From positions 8,309,001 to 8,369,000 of the forward strand of contig NC_092570.1 in NCBI RefSeq assembly GCF_037975245.1: DNA of 60,000 nt, given 5' to 3'. Source of the DNA: Apostichopus japonicus (lineage: Eukaryota > Echinodermata > Holothuroidea > Aspidochirotida > Stichopodidae). The position numbers and the translations under genes are program-made. The notes under the pieces are model-generated. The model saw only the letters and a program-made list of their open reading frames with translations, ran no database searches and was not told the origin of the DNA. Below are positions 1 to 15,000 of the stretch, piece after piece (positions within the stretch are counted from its first letter, which is position 1; every line of letters begins with the position of its first letter).

Positions 1-62
1 TTCCACTTTTCTGTGAAATTTTATTTGGCTGACCCTGGGCAACTACATGATGAATTTACAAA
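1..62 (+). CDS. FARP: FARP exon 1 of window: FERM F1/F2 boundary (5' truncated)
   Basis: Read from base 1 the frame gives [20 protein letters not shown] plus two bases of a Lys codon. This matches the VKF..P..L..E.T segment that starts the FERM F2 lobe in FARP and 4.1-family proteins. The donor is aa|gtaagtat at 63 (phase 2). The window edge cuts the exon, so its true start and the F1 ubiquitin-like lobe are not visible. Confidence 0.9.
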
Positions 63-3000
63 GTAAGTATGTTGGTTCGGTGCTTGAGGTATCATCAAGT
101 TAGATGGAGACAGGCAATGGATACACATGGTAATAGGAAGATTGGAAAAGATACTTGTTTTACAGAGACAGAATGGAGGGTCCATAAGGTCCAGAGGGTA
201 TTTAAGCAGATCACTGCCCCCCTCCCCAACCTGTAGCCAGATTTAAGGTGTTTCACTGTCCATGGGCAGCTGATCCAAGAGTTTATAATATTGTACTAGG
301 TACTTTTAGGATGTTTAACTGTCCTCTGTGGCCAGAGTTAGAAGTTGACGGTACTACCGCTTTAACCGATCTATCACTGACCACTGTAGCCAGAGCCCCG
401 ATGTCTAGATTTGAAAGTCAGCTGGAGTGAGGTAAAGTCCATTAGTGATTAGAATTCCACCTGAGCAGTTAATGAACTCTGCGAGCAGTCTTTCTTCGGT
501 CACTGCATCCCATCCGTTTAGTTGGTCTTATCGAGAGATGCTAATTGACTTAAGCTTGGCTTTCACGTTATTGACAGGCTAAAAGAGCAAAGCCATTAAA
601 ACATCTAGCAGCCTGTCCCAGTTTTTTCCGTCTTACTGACTCGGTCGTCAGATAAGGGATGAGAATTGCCTACGAGGGAAGTGGCGATTGTCCATTTGTT
701 GTTACAGTAATAGCTACTGAATGGATTAGAAGAAAACTTTGAAACTAGTTCTTAAAGAGGCAGCATTATCTTTCTTTCCTTTTTGTGAGATTCAATTCCC
801 TCCCCATCCCCCCCCACCCTCATTCTCTTCCCTTATTTCCCCCTCTTGATATTTCATTGTCACCTCTACATTGTTGAAAAGTTCCGCTTTCAAAAATCCT
901 TAACCTGTTACAGTGTAGAATGTTCATATTCAATATGTGACATGGTATGGTATCAGTGAATTATCCCCATGCATGTAGCTAAAATATATATATCATTTTT
1001 TCTGGGCTTGTCTCGTTGTATTATACTTGAGAGTCATCCAATGAGGGATAGTCAACTGCAGTAGGTCTAGCATTTAATCTTAAGGTGTCTATTTGTACAA
1101 GATCTATTAATACTGTCCTTTAAAGGTTAAGTCATCAAAGTCAAGGGGCTCTTCAAAATCTGGATGAGTATTTGTCTGAGAGATAGTTACTTGTAACTTT
1201 GGTTTGGGTTCATAGAGTTATGTTTTGAATATGGAATTTGTTTACTTCATGCCATTGTTGATATTGGAGTGGTAGGGAAGGCGGTGGGGTTGGGGGTGTG
1301 GGTGCAGGGCTGCTGTAAGAGAGAAATCGGTGGAAAGGAAAAATGTGAGGAGAGGAGGGAGGATGGTAATGGAGTCTCTCTGCTTGCTTTAGTTTGTGTC
1401 TAGTTATCTGAATATTTAATTGACCGAAATACTGGTCTTTACTGACTATTTAATATACTACAAATATTGTAACCGTGGGCGGCTTCCAAACTTTTGTGGT
1501 TGATTATTAGCGGCATTAAGCGGCTTGACTCCATTCGGAGTGGCAACTCTACTCTGTCAGTCACAACTGTGCTTTTATATCAATCAGAAGTTCTGAAGTA
1601 AATACCATAGCCTCATGCAACAGTAAGTTAGGACTAAAGGAATTTACAAATTACTAACAAGTTGCTTCCCCACTAGAGTATACAGTACACACCTTTCACA
1701 AGTTTATGATTTAAAATACCATACTGTTCATTCCCCGAACATTATAATGAAATTTTTGAGATATTTTTATACTATTTCATTTTGAGCAATTATGACAATC
1801 GTTGGCACGATATGTTTGGACAAAGCAGTACACACAGATTCCTACAGTATGTACCATGATAAGTAACCTGTGGTTTGTTGTAACCTGCTCTTTAAGGAGA
1901 AATTTAATCAACGTTCTGCAACTGAAAGTATCGATAGATTTTCCTGTTACATTCTCACCTACAGTTTCATATGGGACTTGCACATATCTAGGTTCATGGA
2001 GCAGTTTATAGTTTGATCGGGGAAATAGACATCTCTGCCAAATTTCAAGGTCTATGAAATTCAAAATGGTTGTTGTTTTTCTTTTGTTCATACTCTACAA
2101 AGTTCCAGGGATACTAATGTCATAGTAAATGTGACCCCATGAATTGCCATGATGTGACCCCATTATGTTGACACAGATGTTATGTCCATAATTAAAGTCA
2201 TTTTCTCTTTATCTGGTATTGTACTCTAAATAAGTAAACAAAGTCTGGTTTCTGTTATTATCTCTATGCCATGAGTGGTAATAATAGAGATGATGGCCAT
2301 TATTTTCCATGAAATCACCCCTCAAAAAAAAGATTTCACCAAAATGAGTCATTGCTAAGTGAAAGACTTGTACTAAATGAAATGTATTACTGCTCACTCT
2401 CTCTCTCTCTCTGTGTATGTCAGAGTAATAATGAAATAGCCTGGATGAGTCAGCATCGGACAGAATGTGGCTATTATTCTGGGTTAACTTCTTTCATCTT
2501 ATGAACCAGTCTTGCATTTTATTGATTGGTGACGAAGATGTTCAGTTTTCATCATGTAGAGAGATTGCGTTAAACCTCCTCTGCTCTGTTAGAAAATATG
2601 TAATTATCTCTTGTCTGCATATCTATATCTAGATGGAAAGGCAAATCGACTGCTGTAGTTGGAAATAGTCCATTGATGTATATAAGCTTCTAAAAAGTTG
2701 GATTAAGAAAAGAATGTAGAGGGGGGGGGGTTGGGGTGTGGGGTTGGAGTAAGAATTAATTGGTTATGTTAGATGGGTGAAATATTGAATGTAATGGTCA
2801 ATTGAACATTATATGCAATTACTTTACTCTTGCCTTGTCCTGCTTTGCATCTTGATAATTTGAAATCATGTCCAGGGTTGTTTCAATCTAGCCTCTTATG
2901 GCTGTCGGTAAAACTCCCAGAGCTTACATTGCTGTCAGCACTCTTAGCTAGAGACGATTTATCTGGCATTTTAATACCAAATATATTATCCTAAGAAAAT

Positions 3001-6000
3001 TTGCTAAAACTGCCTAACAGTTGCAACTAAGTCAGACTTACAGCAGGTTTAGTCCGTACATACTCTAACCAATAGCAATATTCTGTAACGGGCAAATTGT
3101 CAAAACCTCACAGTTGCTATGCAAATTGCAAGCACTGAAGCCAGCCACAAACTGCCTATGTAACTGAAGAATGCTAAAAGGTGACACACATTGCAACTTA
3201 CTTCCAACCCCCGAAGAACTCTCGAAGAAGGCAGACAAACACTGATTTACTCTGTTAATGACCAGTGCTGTCTTGGGTCACATGCGTTTGTAGTCACGAA
3301 CTGCCACACACTGCACGACCATTTGTTGACCGCCATTTGGGCTGATGCATCATGTTTAGTCAGCGTGACTGAAGCTGATTTGCGACTAAAATTATTGTTG
3401 ACAAGTTTTCATCGGTGTAGTCATAAACACACACACACAAGCACTTCGCAAGTTCTATAAATCACAGTTAGCGGACATTACCATGGTTGATGAATCAGGT
3501 TGTTGCATTCATTCATATTTCGTTTGATTGAATTGTTTCATCTTTGTTTTGAATTCATGAATACAAGAAGACATATACATCTTAAGTATCAGAGAGTTCA
3601 TAATATAGTAAATTGTTAAGAAAAATTAAAATAAGGTTGTATTTACTTCGCTCCTCTTTTAACTGTCTCCCACTCCACAATAGCACTTTCCTATCTACCT
3701 AACTGCACATTTGGAAAACGTTTAGCACTGCGCCCTCGCTCCCTGGGCAACACCCACTAATTCCTCTCTCCGTATCTACCACCCGGAAGTTCCTACACGT
3801 TTTTCCGAAAAATTTCACTTGTGATTTATACAACTATTTTTGCGTTTTTGGAATTCATCTTTGGATAATTCGACATATACATCTTAAGCCTCAAAGAGTT
3901 CATAATAAAGTAAAATAGTAAAAAAAAAAAAATTAAAATAAGGTTGTTTCTCAGAGGATTGTGAATGAATGGAAGTGTAAACCCTCGTCTGCTGTTCTTC
4001 GTTGCTGATGTGTAAGAAGTATGCAGACTTTTAATCCTTGCCGTTCCTTTTCCGACGACACTACACTAAATACTACACAACACTACAGAACACTACACTA
4101 AATCTAGTCATTTTGCGTACCGGTACACTGCCTGACGGAACTCTACACTTCATACTCTGGGCACTCACGACTCCACAAGTCCTCTCTTCACTAATTTCCA
4201 TTGGATGTTTGTTAGTCCTTATGTATTGTTAATTCTCACAGCGACGTTTCTAAGCCCCGAGAAGTATTGGTCGATATGAATTTGACACAATGCTGTTCAA
4301 AGGAATTTTCAAGGGTGATCTGAAACAACAGTCCCGGAGGTTTTGTCACGGCATTATTATTAATTAGTGTGAAAAAAAATTCTTTCAGCCGCCGGGTTCT
4401 GTATCTTGAATTGCGAGTCCTATCCCGAGGTGTGTAAGAAACTCAACTCTTGTCAAAAAGAGATTTGTGTTTGACATTTATTTATGCAGTAACCTCTGGG
4501 TTTATTTATTGCAAGCCCATCCAAAATCAGGGTAATGACATTCAGGCCTTGGAATTAATTAAATATGTTCATAACAGACATGAATACCATCTAGATATGT
4601 GGAGAATTAACCACAAGTTGGCCATAATAAGTTACTAATTCAAGGAATACCGTTCAGGCAGTAATCGAGTGAAATAGGAAATTAGTAAATTACCGTGGAA
4701 ATAACAGAAAATATCACAACAGCTTTATTGGTAGTGCAAAGTACAAAAACCAATCTAAAAAATATCAGCTGAAAAATTCCACGGGAGGTACTAGAGTCCA
4801 TAGTGGTATTTGTACACAAATGCACAGACTCTGTACTCACATTGCATTTCTGGGATTTGCTATTGTTTGAAGCTATAATATATATATTATCATCCTGTGA
4901 TTATTATGTACTCAAACAACGTCATGTCACCAAGAGAGGAACATGGGTTTGCCAGTATTTCCGTATATAAATAAAGCTCATCATTAATTCCCACCCAACC
5001 AGGATATATTGTTTCCTCTGAAATAACCAACCATGTTAGTTGTGATAATAAAATGTTTTCATAAATTTTTCAGACCCTTGTCGGAAGGCAATTAGCATTA
5101 TAATGAAAACCATGAGAGTGTATGCCTGGTGTTGCATGTTTATGTAGTTCCACTGTTCCAGTATCTGTATGATACTTAACTAATAAATGGCACACGTAAC
5201 AGGAAGTGTAGTTAGTTGAAAGGCCCACTTCATATCCAACTATCATAAGACTCATATTCTAATGGGGCAAGTTTGGCAAAAAGTAGAGAGATTTTTCTTG
5301 TATTTTGGTACACTAAACTTCAGAGATGGCAGTTTACTGTAGTTTCTTTAAATGGTTCCACCAAATTCCAAAACTTGAGAGATCCGATGGTAATTTGCTT
5401 TAGTGTCCTTCAGTATTGCCACTATACCTCACATAACTTACACAGAGGATGGCAATTTGTCTTAGTGGCCACCTTACATAGCTTACTGACTGGGTGGCGA
5501 TTTACTTTAGTGTCCTTCAATATTGCCACCATACTGTACCTCACACAACTACAGAATGGATTGCAACTTGCCTTAGTGTCCACCTTACATAGCTTACTGA
5601 CTGGGTGGTGATTTGCTGTATTGTCCTTCAATAGGACCTCCATACCTCACATAACTTAAGAGTGGATGGCACCTTGCCTTAGTGTCCACCTTACATAGCT
5701 TACTGACTGGGTGGCGATTTGCTTTAGTGTCCTTCAATATTGCCACCATACTGTACATCACATAAAATACAGAGTGGATGGCAATTTGATTAGTGTCAAC
5801 CTTACATAACTTACTGACTGGATGGGGATTTGCCTTAAATATCCTTATGTCTTACTGAGTGGATGGTCATTTGCATTAGTGTCCTAAGATACTGCCACCA
5901 TAACTTACATAGCTTACTGAGTGGATGGTCATTTGCCTTAGTGTCCTTCAGTATTGCTGTAGTACTGTACCTCATATACAATAGCTTACTGAGTGGATCG

Positions 6001-9000
6001 CGATTTGGCTTAGTGTCCTACAGTATGGCCACAATACCTCACATAGTTCACTGAGTCAAATGGCTATTTTCCTTATTGTCCGACAAGTTTTGTCATCAGA
6101 TCTCACATGGTTAATAATAATAATTGGCCTGGAAGGGCAGTTATTTAACGACCTAAGCAACCACATATACGTCTAACTAGCAGATGGCACTGCATAAATT
6201 TTGCGGTCCTTTATAATTCCAAGCCAAAGTTTCACTACAAGCCTTTTACAATGGAGGTACCTCCATGCTTTTACTAACTGGTTTTATGTTAGCTTGTGGT
6301 ATGCTGAAATCTCCAGTAGTTTAACGACATTGCTCTTTTAGAAGTAAAGTGCTTCATATGAAGTAGCTGCCTTCATATAACAAAGTTATAGTGCAGTGTT
6401 CTTTTTTTGTGATGTTTATTTTCTTCACATTGAATGTCTTTAGACAACATATGTAGTACACAGTGTATCATTTAGTTGCAAACACTTAGACTGTAGTGAT
6501 TGACTATAGTCTGACCTTAAGGACACAGTATGCTATGTTGCTGCTGATATCAAGCCTTGGTATGTGTGTGTGTGTTTTAGTACTAGTGTGTTTATGTTCG
6601 TGTCAATTCTGTATAAAGTCTGCGTGTCAATTCTGAATAAAGTCTGCTTGTCAGAGATTGTCATGTTCTTTCAGACATCCTTATATCATGTTTCTGGATA
6701 ATGTTTGTTTCTCTTTTGTATCAGGCATGTTGTGTGCATTTGTACATAGCTATTGCTGTGAACTTTGACCCAGTGATAAATCTCATGAGATAAGAAGACA
6801 TTGTAGAGTATCACTACAATCCTGTTGCCCTCAGTAATTTACATGGTTGGACTGGTGATGACGGAAGCATTGCCAGGGGAGGGTGGGGGGGGGGAGATGG
6901 GATAGGGAAATGTAGATGTTGGAGAGGAGCTGCTATATATAGATGATGTGTTACCTGGAGAGAATGAAAATATTAAAATATGTGTGAAAATTAATATTCA
7001 CTGATGTTTATTATGCTGACAAAGGCATTGGTAGAGAATTGTTGGAAGGACTGTCAGGGAGCAAGAAAGAGGAGGAATGGGGAAGTATTACACTTGAAAA
7101 ATTGTTTTCCAATGGTGGAATTACACCTTACTGACAACTTAGATTTTAAACTTGATCTCTAAGAAAGTTGTTTTTGTACATGGTTTGCCGATAGTATATT
7201 TTCCATACATGTATGTATGTATGCATGTGTGTATAAATGTGTGACATAACGACAGTTCCTGTAGTAGGCAGTGTGTGGATCCACTTTACTGAGTACAAGT
7301 ATCCTTTCCTTTTCTGTGGAGGGCAGAGGTCAACAGAGGTCAAAGTCTGAAGCGATAACTGTAAATGCGATAACTTCAAATGTGAAGCTTGGATGAATTT
7401 CATACTTAGACATGTACATGTCTAGTGTTGCGCCGATATCACCAATATCGGTTTTGGCCGATATCCGATATTATCATCCCAATATCGGTCCGATACCGAT
7501 ACGATACCGATATTTTTTAACAGACAAAATAAAATGGACGCAGTAAATGTGAGCCTTAACATCGCAAAGACTTACAAGTTGCTTACAGTGTTAACGTATG
7601 CTTGCAAAATTGCATCTTAATTAGGTTACGAACTGTCGATCACAATGTAAAAGTTATAATTTATTGAGTTTATACTCAATGTACAACTTATTCACTTGAC
7701 CGTATAGAGGAAAAAAACTGAAATTCAGTAGAGAAATGATCAATTGTGTACGGAAAGTAAGGTGGTACACATTTTCAAATATTACGAAAGATCGAGCCAA
7801 ACACTTTCGAAAAATTCACGCAAAACTGGCATATCGTACTAAATGCAACTAATGTCATGTAAACAAGGCTCTAGTGCATCCATTTATGAATATACCGTAA
7901 GACCACATCTGTTGTTAAGCGGGGGGAAAAGAAAGTATTTTCTAGAATTTCCAAAAATACGGAAAAAATAATATCCTACCATAGTTAAGTGTATAGCAAA
8001 TAGCCTAACCACCTCGGCGGTTACGGATCTCACGTAACTAAAAAGTTCCCTGGCAACGTGCCAAAAAATGTTAACAAACAGGTGTTACACAGGGGATGAG
8101 CTCACAGTTGTTTGGGAAGGTACCTGGGAAAATTTGCAGCACATGCACCGTGGTAGTTGGGTATAGGGTGAAACACTGCAGTTGTACAAATGTACGCATT
8201 TTATCATTTTTTTTTCATTTTATAACATTATATACAGTAGGTACTCTAACATGTCATTTTAAAATTTATCAGTTTCGTGACAATTTAAATAAACAAAGTT
8301 GTCAGTATTTTGTGTTCGCGGGAAATTGAACAAGGTTTTAATTCCAACACTGCTGAACTGTGCGGTTAAACATCATGTTCAAGGTTTTCACGGAGGCCTT
8401 TGAGAAAATGAATGGTTAGTACAGTGTATATATGCTGCACTAATGCTGTGTGTAGGCCAAGGTTCACGAAGGTCATTGGTTATATTCGCGCGCCGTAGAC
8501 GTGTTTTTAGAGGTTACGGAGGGTCAGGTTTCCATGGATATTAATCGAAAATGAATCTGAGTTTAACTGACGCTAAAGAAATGGATCGTCTTGGGCAGAT
8601 TAACAGATTATTGCAAGTATAAAGAAGTAGCTCTGCTGTTAAAAAGAAAAGTTCAATATCGGTTTGCTGTTATCGGCAATTAGGCAAAATTTTACCGATA
8701 CCGATATGCTGCCGATATTGCATATATCGGCCGATACCGATATTGAAAACGATTATCGTAGCAACACTATACATGTCAATCAACAGTGCATAAACATAGA
8801 TGACAACACTGTTCAGAACTGGGAAATTTTGTGTGCACTCTTCTGTTGAAATGTTCGGACAGTAAATGTGGCAAATCCTCATTGAGACCCATATTTCTTT
8901 TGCTTTTTTACAGATATTTGTTTGGTCTTCAAGTGAAGAAAGATTTGGCTAATGGTAGACTGCCTTGTTCAGAGAATACTGCAGCTCTGATGGCATCATA

Positions 9001-12000
9001 CATTCTTCAAGGTGAGTGAGTAAACTAGAAGATCTTGGTAAGCAATACAGGTCTGTATTAGAGTAAACATTTTTTGGGATCATGTCCCATATGTCGACGG
9101 TTGTTTTATTTTGGAATATACCATTGACGAATAGCTTGGCGTCCAGTTTAACAATGGTAAAAAGTTGACATAGGTTAAGGATTAATAATAATTTTAATAT
9201 TATTAATTCATTAAACTAATTAGATTTGTGATGTGAAATGTGTCGTTCTCAATATAATTTGAAAACGACAAAATAACTGTTTTAGATTGTACACAAATAC
9301 AACTCAACCCTATGTAATAGTGGAATATTCTGACCAGGCGACGAATTGGACATGATCCATAGCTTGAAAACGTTCCTGCAACTATTTTGTATTAACAGGT
9401 AAAAACCACACTAAACTGGTTACATGTCTTGTAGAGAGAAACAAGAATTTGTAAATTTAACATTGATATCTGGCAGGGACTGAGTCAGTCAGTGATTTCA
9501 TAATGGCATATGAGATGTACAAGCCCTTTGCATTTTCTCAGTAACCGCTCATGCAAGTTATTTTCCAAGAGTAAGATAACAATTTAAAATATACTTTATT
9601 GGGCCCTAGACCTCATGTTCCAAACTAAGCTTTTAAAGTACTGAAATTTCAAAATGTGCCATACTTCTATGGAAAATCAACTAAAAGATAAACAGAGAAT
9701 GACATTTTTTCACATAAAGGAAGATACAGGGTTTTATCGAAAGAGTTGCCATTTCTTTGAGAAGTGAAACCAGCCTTATCTAAAAATACAAAGATGTTGA
9801 GATTTATGGTATTCATGAAGTGGCAATGTATAACATGTTTGTCTTCACAAACTCATCTCATTGTCCACTTCTCGCTAATGCCACCCATCTCAGCTATTGT
9901 TGATTCCTCCAGGTTACCAGTCTCTTAAACTACAATCTACCTGGTAGCATTCATTCTTGTTCTGCACCACCAAATGACCTATAAAGATGGTGCTACAACT
10001 ATGTCATCCATCTCAGTCTGTACTCTTTCCTGCTATGATGTAATTATGCAAATATTAAAATTTGCATGCAAAATTGGTGTTTGAAAGGCAAGGACCTGCA
10101 CCTGACAAATTAACACCATTCAACTTTCAAGTACCTTCATTCTACACTGTACAGTGTGTGCTAGCGATCATTCATAGTTGGTTTTTAGGAATCAATGTGT
10201 AGGCAACACCACATAGAGTAAAGAACAGCAATCCCTCCATTATACATTTTCATAGCCAGTAACTGCTTACCAGTGCTTGGTATGTTGTGTACCTCAAGAA
10301 GGTCTGCACCATGAATCATATCATTGGTCCTAAATTCCAATAATTTGGCACCCTGGATGGGAACCAGCCGAAAAGGTGTCAGAACCATTTGGCACAGTTA
10401 CCCCACATTGAACCACAACCATCTATTACTCATGCTGTACATATATATCAGGGGAATTTGTGTAAGGTTTTAATTTGTTTTGGTTATAGAACCTAAGAAA
10501 GATAAAAAAAATAGTAAAAGTAACTTTGACCCTGCATCTTGTCAGTTTGATAGCTCCTTTTGCAAAGGTGGTCTACCAGAGTGGAAAAGGTAAAAAAAAA
10601 GTTCAATTTGAACTTTGACCTCTGAGCTAACTGTTGTAAAAGCATAGGGGGGTTAGTAATTTGCCCATGAGGGTATACCCAATCCCTAAGACCTGTTTTC
10701 TCTATTGTCAGGTAAGGAGATGCTTGTTAGATTTTGCTTTGTTCCTTTGGAAGAGTTCATGATCTCCCTCAACTCAAGGGAAAATGTCAGCCTATGGTAC
10801 ACACCAAATTTGGTCATGGAAACGACTGTCTGTAGGTGTGTTGCTTTGTTCAATAGAAATACAGTTGTGTAGTTTGGATTTGTGTACAGTTTATATGGTG
10901 AAAAATATAAATGCCAAATTTTTAGCTCAAGCATTTATACAAAACTAGAAATTGAATATCAGGGAATAATTTAGTGTTCACAGCTTCTCTAACAGTTGTG
11001 AAGTCTCTGAAATTTTTGTCTCTTAAATAATACTAAGGTTCCTTTGTAAAAAAGCTGGTAATTACTGTTTCGTTTAACATCTTGTTTCTGCAATACCGGA
11101 CAAATTATCAGTCCGAATGTTCGTCTTTAGACTTGAAGATAAAAATGAGAGTTTCGATATGTATTATTTTGTGTCATTTGTAGTAGAACTAGCAGACAGA
11201 AGTTGAAAGTTTACATTGAAAAATACCATGAGAAAAGTTACTATGGCAATTTTAATGAATATCAAAGTTATAAACACAGTTAATAGAAAATCAAAGGTCG
11301 AAGTTAGCTTGAAATGCATACTGGATTTACTTTCTGAAAGAACTAATGGTAGGTAGTCACAAAATAGACACCAACATTAAGGAATCTCAGATTGAACCTT
11401 TAATAATTCCTGTTTAACCGTTCAAAAGTTGATTATTGATATTCCTACATCTGATAAAAATCACAGATACAAAAATTATTCTCTGAGATAAAACAATAAG
11501 ACCCACTTACATTTTTTTTTTGGGGGGGGGCGAGGGTTTGTTTGTTTGTTTTTGACTTTGATTGCTCAGATGCGCTGATAATCTCTCTTAATTTACTTGG
11601 TACCTTGTAAAGTCGAATCAATGGGAAAGTCAAAATTTTTGTTGATATTTTGTAGATATTTTTTCCTCTGTGCCAAACAATGTCATTTATTTAGTGCCGG
11701 CTGTTTTCATCTCTGTCATGTTCTACCTCTTAATCAACCTTGCATTGAGACACGGGCTGGCTGGCTAACTCGTCTCCTCGAAATGTCAGCGACTTTCATT
11801 TATTGCTCTGTTGAAGAAAAGGATGTAATATGCACATGTACCGTGACTATTCGCAGGGAAGTTGTTTTATTAAATGCAGAGGCGGTCTGCCGTCCCCTCC
11901 CTTCATGGTAGGCTAGCAGAGGATGTATCACTAATTACATTAAATGTTACACAGGAGATAAACCTTACAAAGTAAATTCCATACTTCCCTTATATTATTG

Positions 12001-15000
12001 ATAAATATTTTTAAATTGTTGGCTGTGTTTAAGGCAACCGAATGTCTCATGATGGAGCTACAGGATAAATAATGCAACTAAAAGGGTAAAATGTTGTTCA
12101 GGTTTGCATCTCTTTTTGATGAAATGAAATATACAGTGTAATTGGATATATATCTACATCTAACTAAAAAAGATCTTCTTTGTGATACAAAGGTACTATG
12201 AGGATGTGGTCTTAACATTACTGTAAAGAGCTGATTTGCTAGCTCAAAATTGGGTTAAGAAAATGTCCAAGTGGCTCATACTTATCTACGACTATATTTC
12301 ACAAAGGAAGACTGCTCTTTCTGGATATTGCAACACTTTGGAAAATAAAATTTCTATACTGGAAATCCTTGTTATTGAATTAATTGGTTGTTGCCCAAAA
12401 GTGAGTGCTGCAAATAAGAGCTGGAAATCTCTGATCTTTTCTGGTTCTCACTTAATTCTTGGACAAATATAGCTCATTTGCGCTACAATTAGTTCAGATA
12501 GTTATGTGGAAATTTGAGTTACTCTTATATGTATATAGCAAGGAACCACAAAAGCCAACTGGCTTTCTGGTTGTCAATTTCGTTACCCAAAAAAAAAAAG
12601 CGTCTTCAAGTTGAATTGATATAGTATTTGTTAGTTTCTGTTGCAATAATGTCATTTTAAATAGATGTCTAGAACCTCAATTAATCCATTTTCTTTCCTT
12701 GCCTTTATTGACATTGGCATTTTAGGCCTTCCATGACTTACAGATTTCCCTAGAGGTAGCCTCATTTTGAGAGTCCTTTTCAGATTCACATGGATTTAGC
12801 CACGGCTTTAAAAATGGGGCATGTTGTTTCCAATGACTAGTACTGAGGCTGCTAATTTGAAGCAACTGAATTGGTTTAGGCGATAAGAATAGTATTAATA
12901 GCTTTCAGACTTAACAATGCATTACTTAGTTGAGTGACGATGACCACGGGTAGGATGTTGAATTTGATGACCTACTTTCAGCAACGGTTCTCCTTGTCAC
13001 ATTTATCTGTGTGGCATTTTAGTAAACAACAAGTTTGATGGGATAGAATAAAAGTAAAAAACTTTTTAGTAACATTAATAAAGGAATGGTTAAAGAAAAC
13101 TCTGGAATGATTGAAAACAAAGCTACAATTTTACTAGAGCTAACAAGCAAAAAAGACAGATATTTATTGTATTCTTTAATAATCAGTCTCTTAACCTCTG
13201 AATAGATATTATATAAAGATCTTCATGAGTTTAAAAAAATCTTCACTACTACTGTATGTAGCTAGTCCATTCTATTGTCCATGTTTATGTATGGGATCAA
13301 GCAACAGCACAAAAGAAGCAAGTCTCATATATATGCAATATGTGCAAGTTAGGTTCAATTAATTAAGGCATCCCAGCAATATTACTGTTTGGTAAAAACA
13401 CCAAACAATGACTGGAATTGGTCAATACGTCTAACTATCTTATATTCTGTCTGAAAAATTATTAATACCAAAAATGTGTTGCCTGCTAATTATCGCCAGG
13501 AGACCATATTTCTAATCTCCTAAACACTCATATGGGCCCCCAGAACATTGGGCTCCTGTGCAGCCGATATATCAAACTTTATTGGATCTTTTGTGAACCT
13601 ACCGTAAAATTGGGCCTCTGATACTATCAGATTTGTAAAGATCTTGAAATGTGAAAATGTTGTTGAAAACAAGAGCGAACATGTTATTGGATGGAATTTA
13701 AGAAGATTGACTTTGTTAAGTAAGACCAGAAAGGTGATGACAAATGCAGATGTCAGCTTTTAATTTCAGTGTTCACAGTAACTTTAGAAGTAGGTGTTTT
13801 TTTTTTCTCGGAATCCAGAGAATTGTTGTTATAAGTTGATTTTATGGTTTCATTTTCTTTTTCAGCTGAGGTCGGTGATTATAATCCAGTCGAACATGAA
13901 GATGGACGTTACATTACAAACTTTAGATTTGTACCAAACCAGCAGCCTAGCATGGAAAGTAAAATTCAAGAATATCACAAGAACCATATGTAAGTATTTA
14001 ATCCCTTCCATCTGGAAATATTAATTAACATTTTAACCTCTGATATCTGCATGTATTTTAAAAAGTTCTATAACAAAAAACAAAACAAAAAAAAAGCATT
14101 GAAGGAAGAGGGTCACCGTTAGTGAATTTTATTTACAAACAAGTTCCATTTTTGTGTGTGTTAAAATGCTACTTTAAGAAGTTATTTTTTGTTGGAAGTT
14201 GTTGTTACAGTCTGGAAAAACGAGAGTATTGAGTGTCAGTCAGTGGGTATGTAGTCTGTCTGTTGACCATAATGTCTCTGTTCTTGGAATACATGTACCG
14301 TGTAGGTAGTGTAGGATGTGCATTTTGTGGTATTGTGCAAAGCGCCAGTAGGCACCATAAGGAGTGCTTTTGTATGTATTGTAAGTGGTACATAGTTGGC
14401 ATTGTAAAGTATTTAATTTAGTTCATATGACTGAGGGAGTGTCCTGTGTTTGCTGTTAGTTTCAACTGAGCACACATTGTAACTTTCTGCATTGTGTGTA
14501 CCCCATAGAATTCCAGTTGCAGACTGTAGCCCCGGGCCATTGTATAAATCTAGTTAATGTAAGGTAGTGTCTTGTAGGCCTTGTCACATGTTCTATGTAA
14601 GACTTGGAAGGGGGTAAAAAGTAGACACTGTAAAAAGTGTGATTTTTGGTATAAGTAAAGCATTTCATTTCAGGTGATGTGATACAAGGAATGTCATGTG
14701 TGAATTGTTAATACTTACCATGTAGGTATTAGAGATACAAATTGGCTTTTGGAAGGATTGCCATGTGGGCGTGGTAAGGGGTCTTATAATGGGGATATAA
14801 CAAGTGCAATGAAGGTACTACAAGGGTAATAACTCTGCAGGTATGGTAAGGAGTGCCATGTAGGGTTCTATAAGGAGTGCCATGTAGGTATTATAAGGGT
14901 CACAATGGTAGGTATGGTAAGATAGTGTGATGTTGTTAATTTATAAAGAAATCCATGGAGGTACCCTGAGACACACACAGATACACCTCTACGTAGAGGT

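Larger units (their letters stand above)
63..8913 (+). other. FARP intron 1 (8.85 kb)
   Basis: No exon is supported here: the phase-2 junction of exons 1 and 2 rebuilds a continuous FERM F2. Contents listed separately are a duplicated ~100-bp block (3551-3648 and 3851-3948), a minisatellite (about 5310-6075) and a 1347-bp hAT-like element (7423-8769). Other simple-sequence stretches are CT at 2397-2412, a G run near 2719 and a TATG run near 7205-7245. Short open frames (at most about 110 codons) lack splice or family support. Confidence 0.8.
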
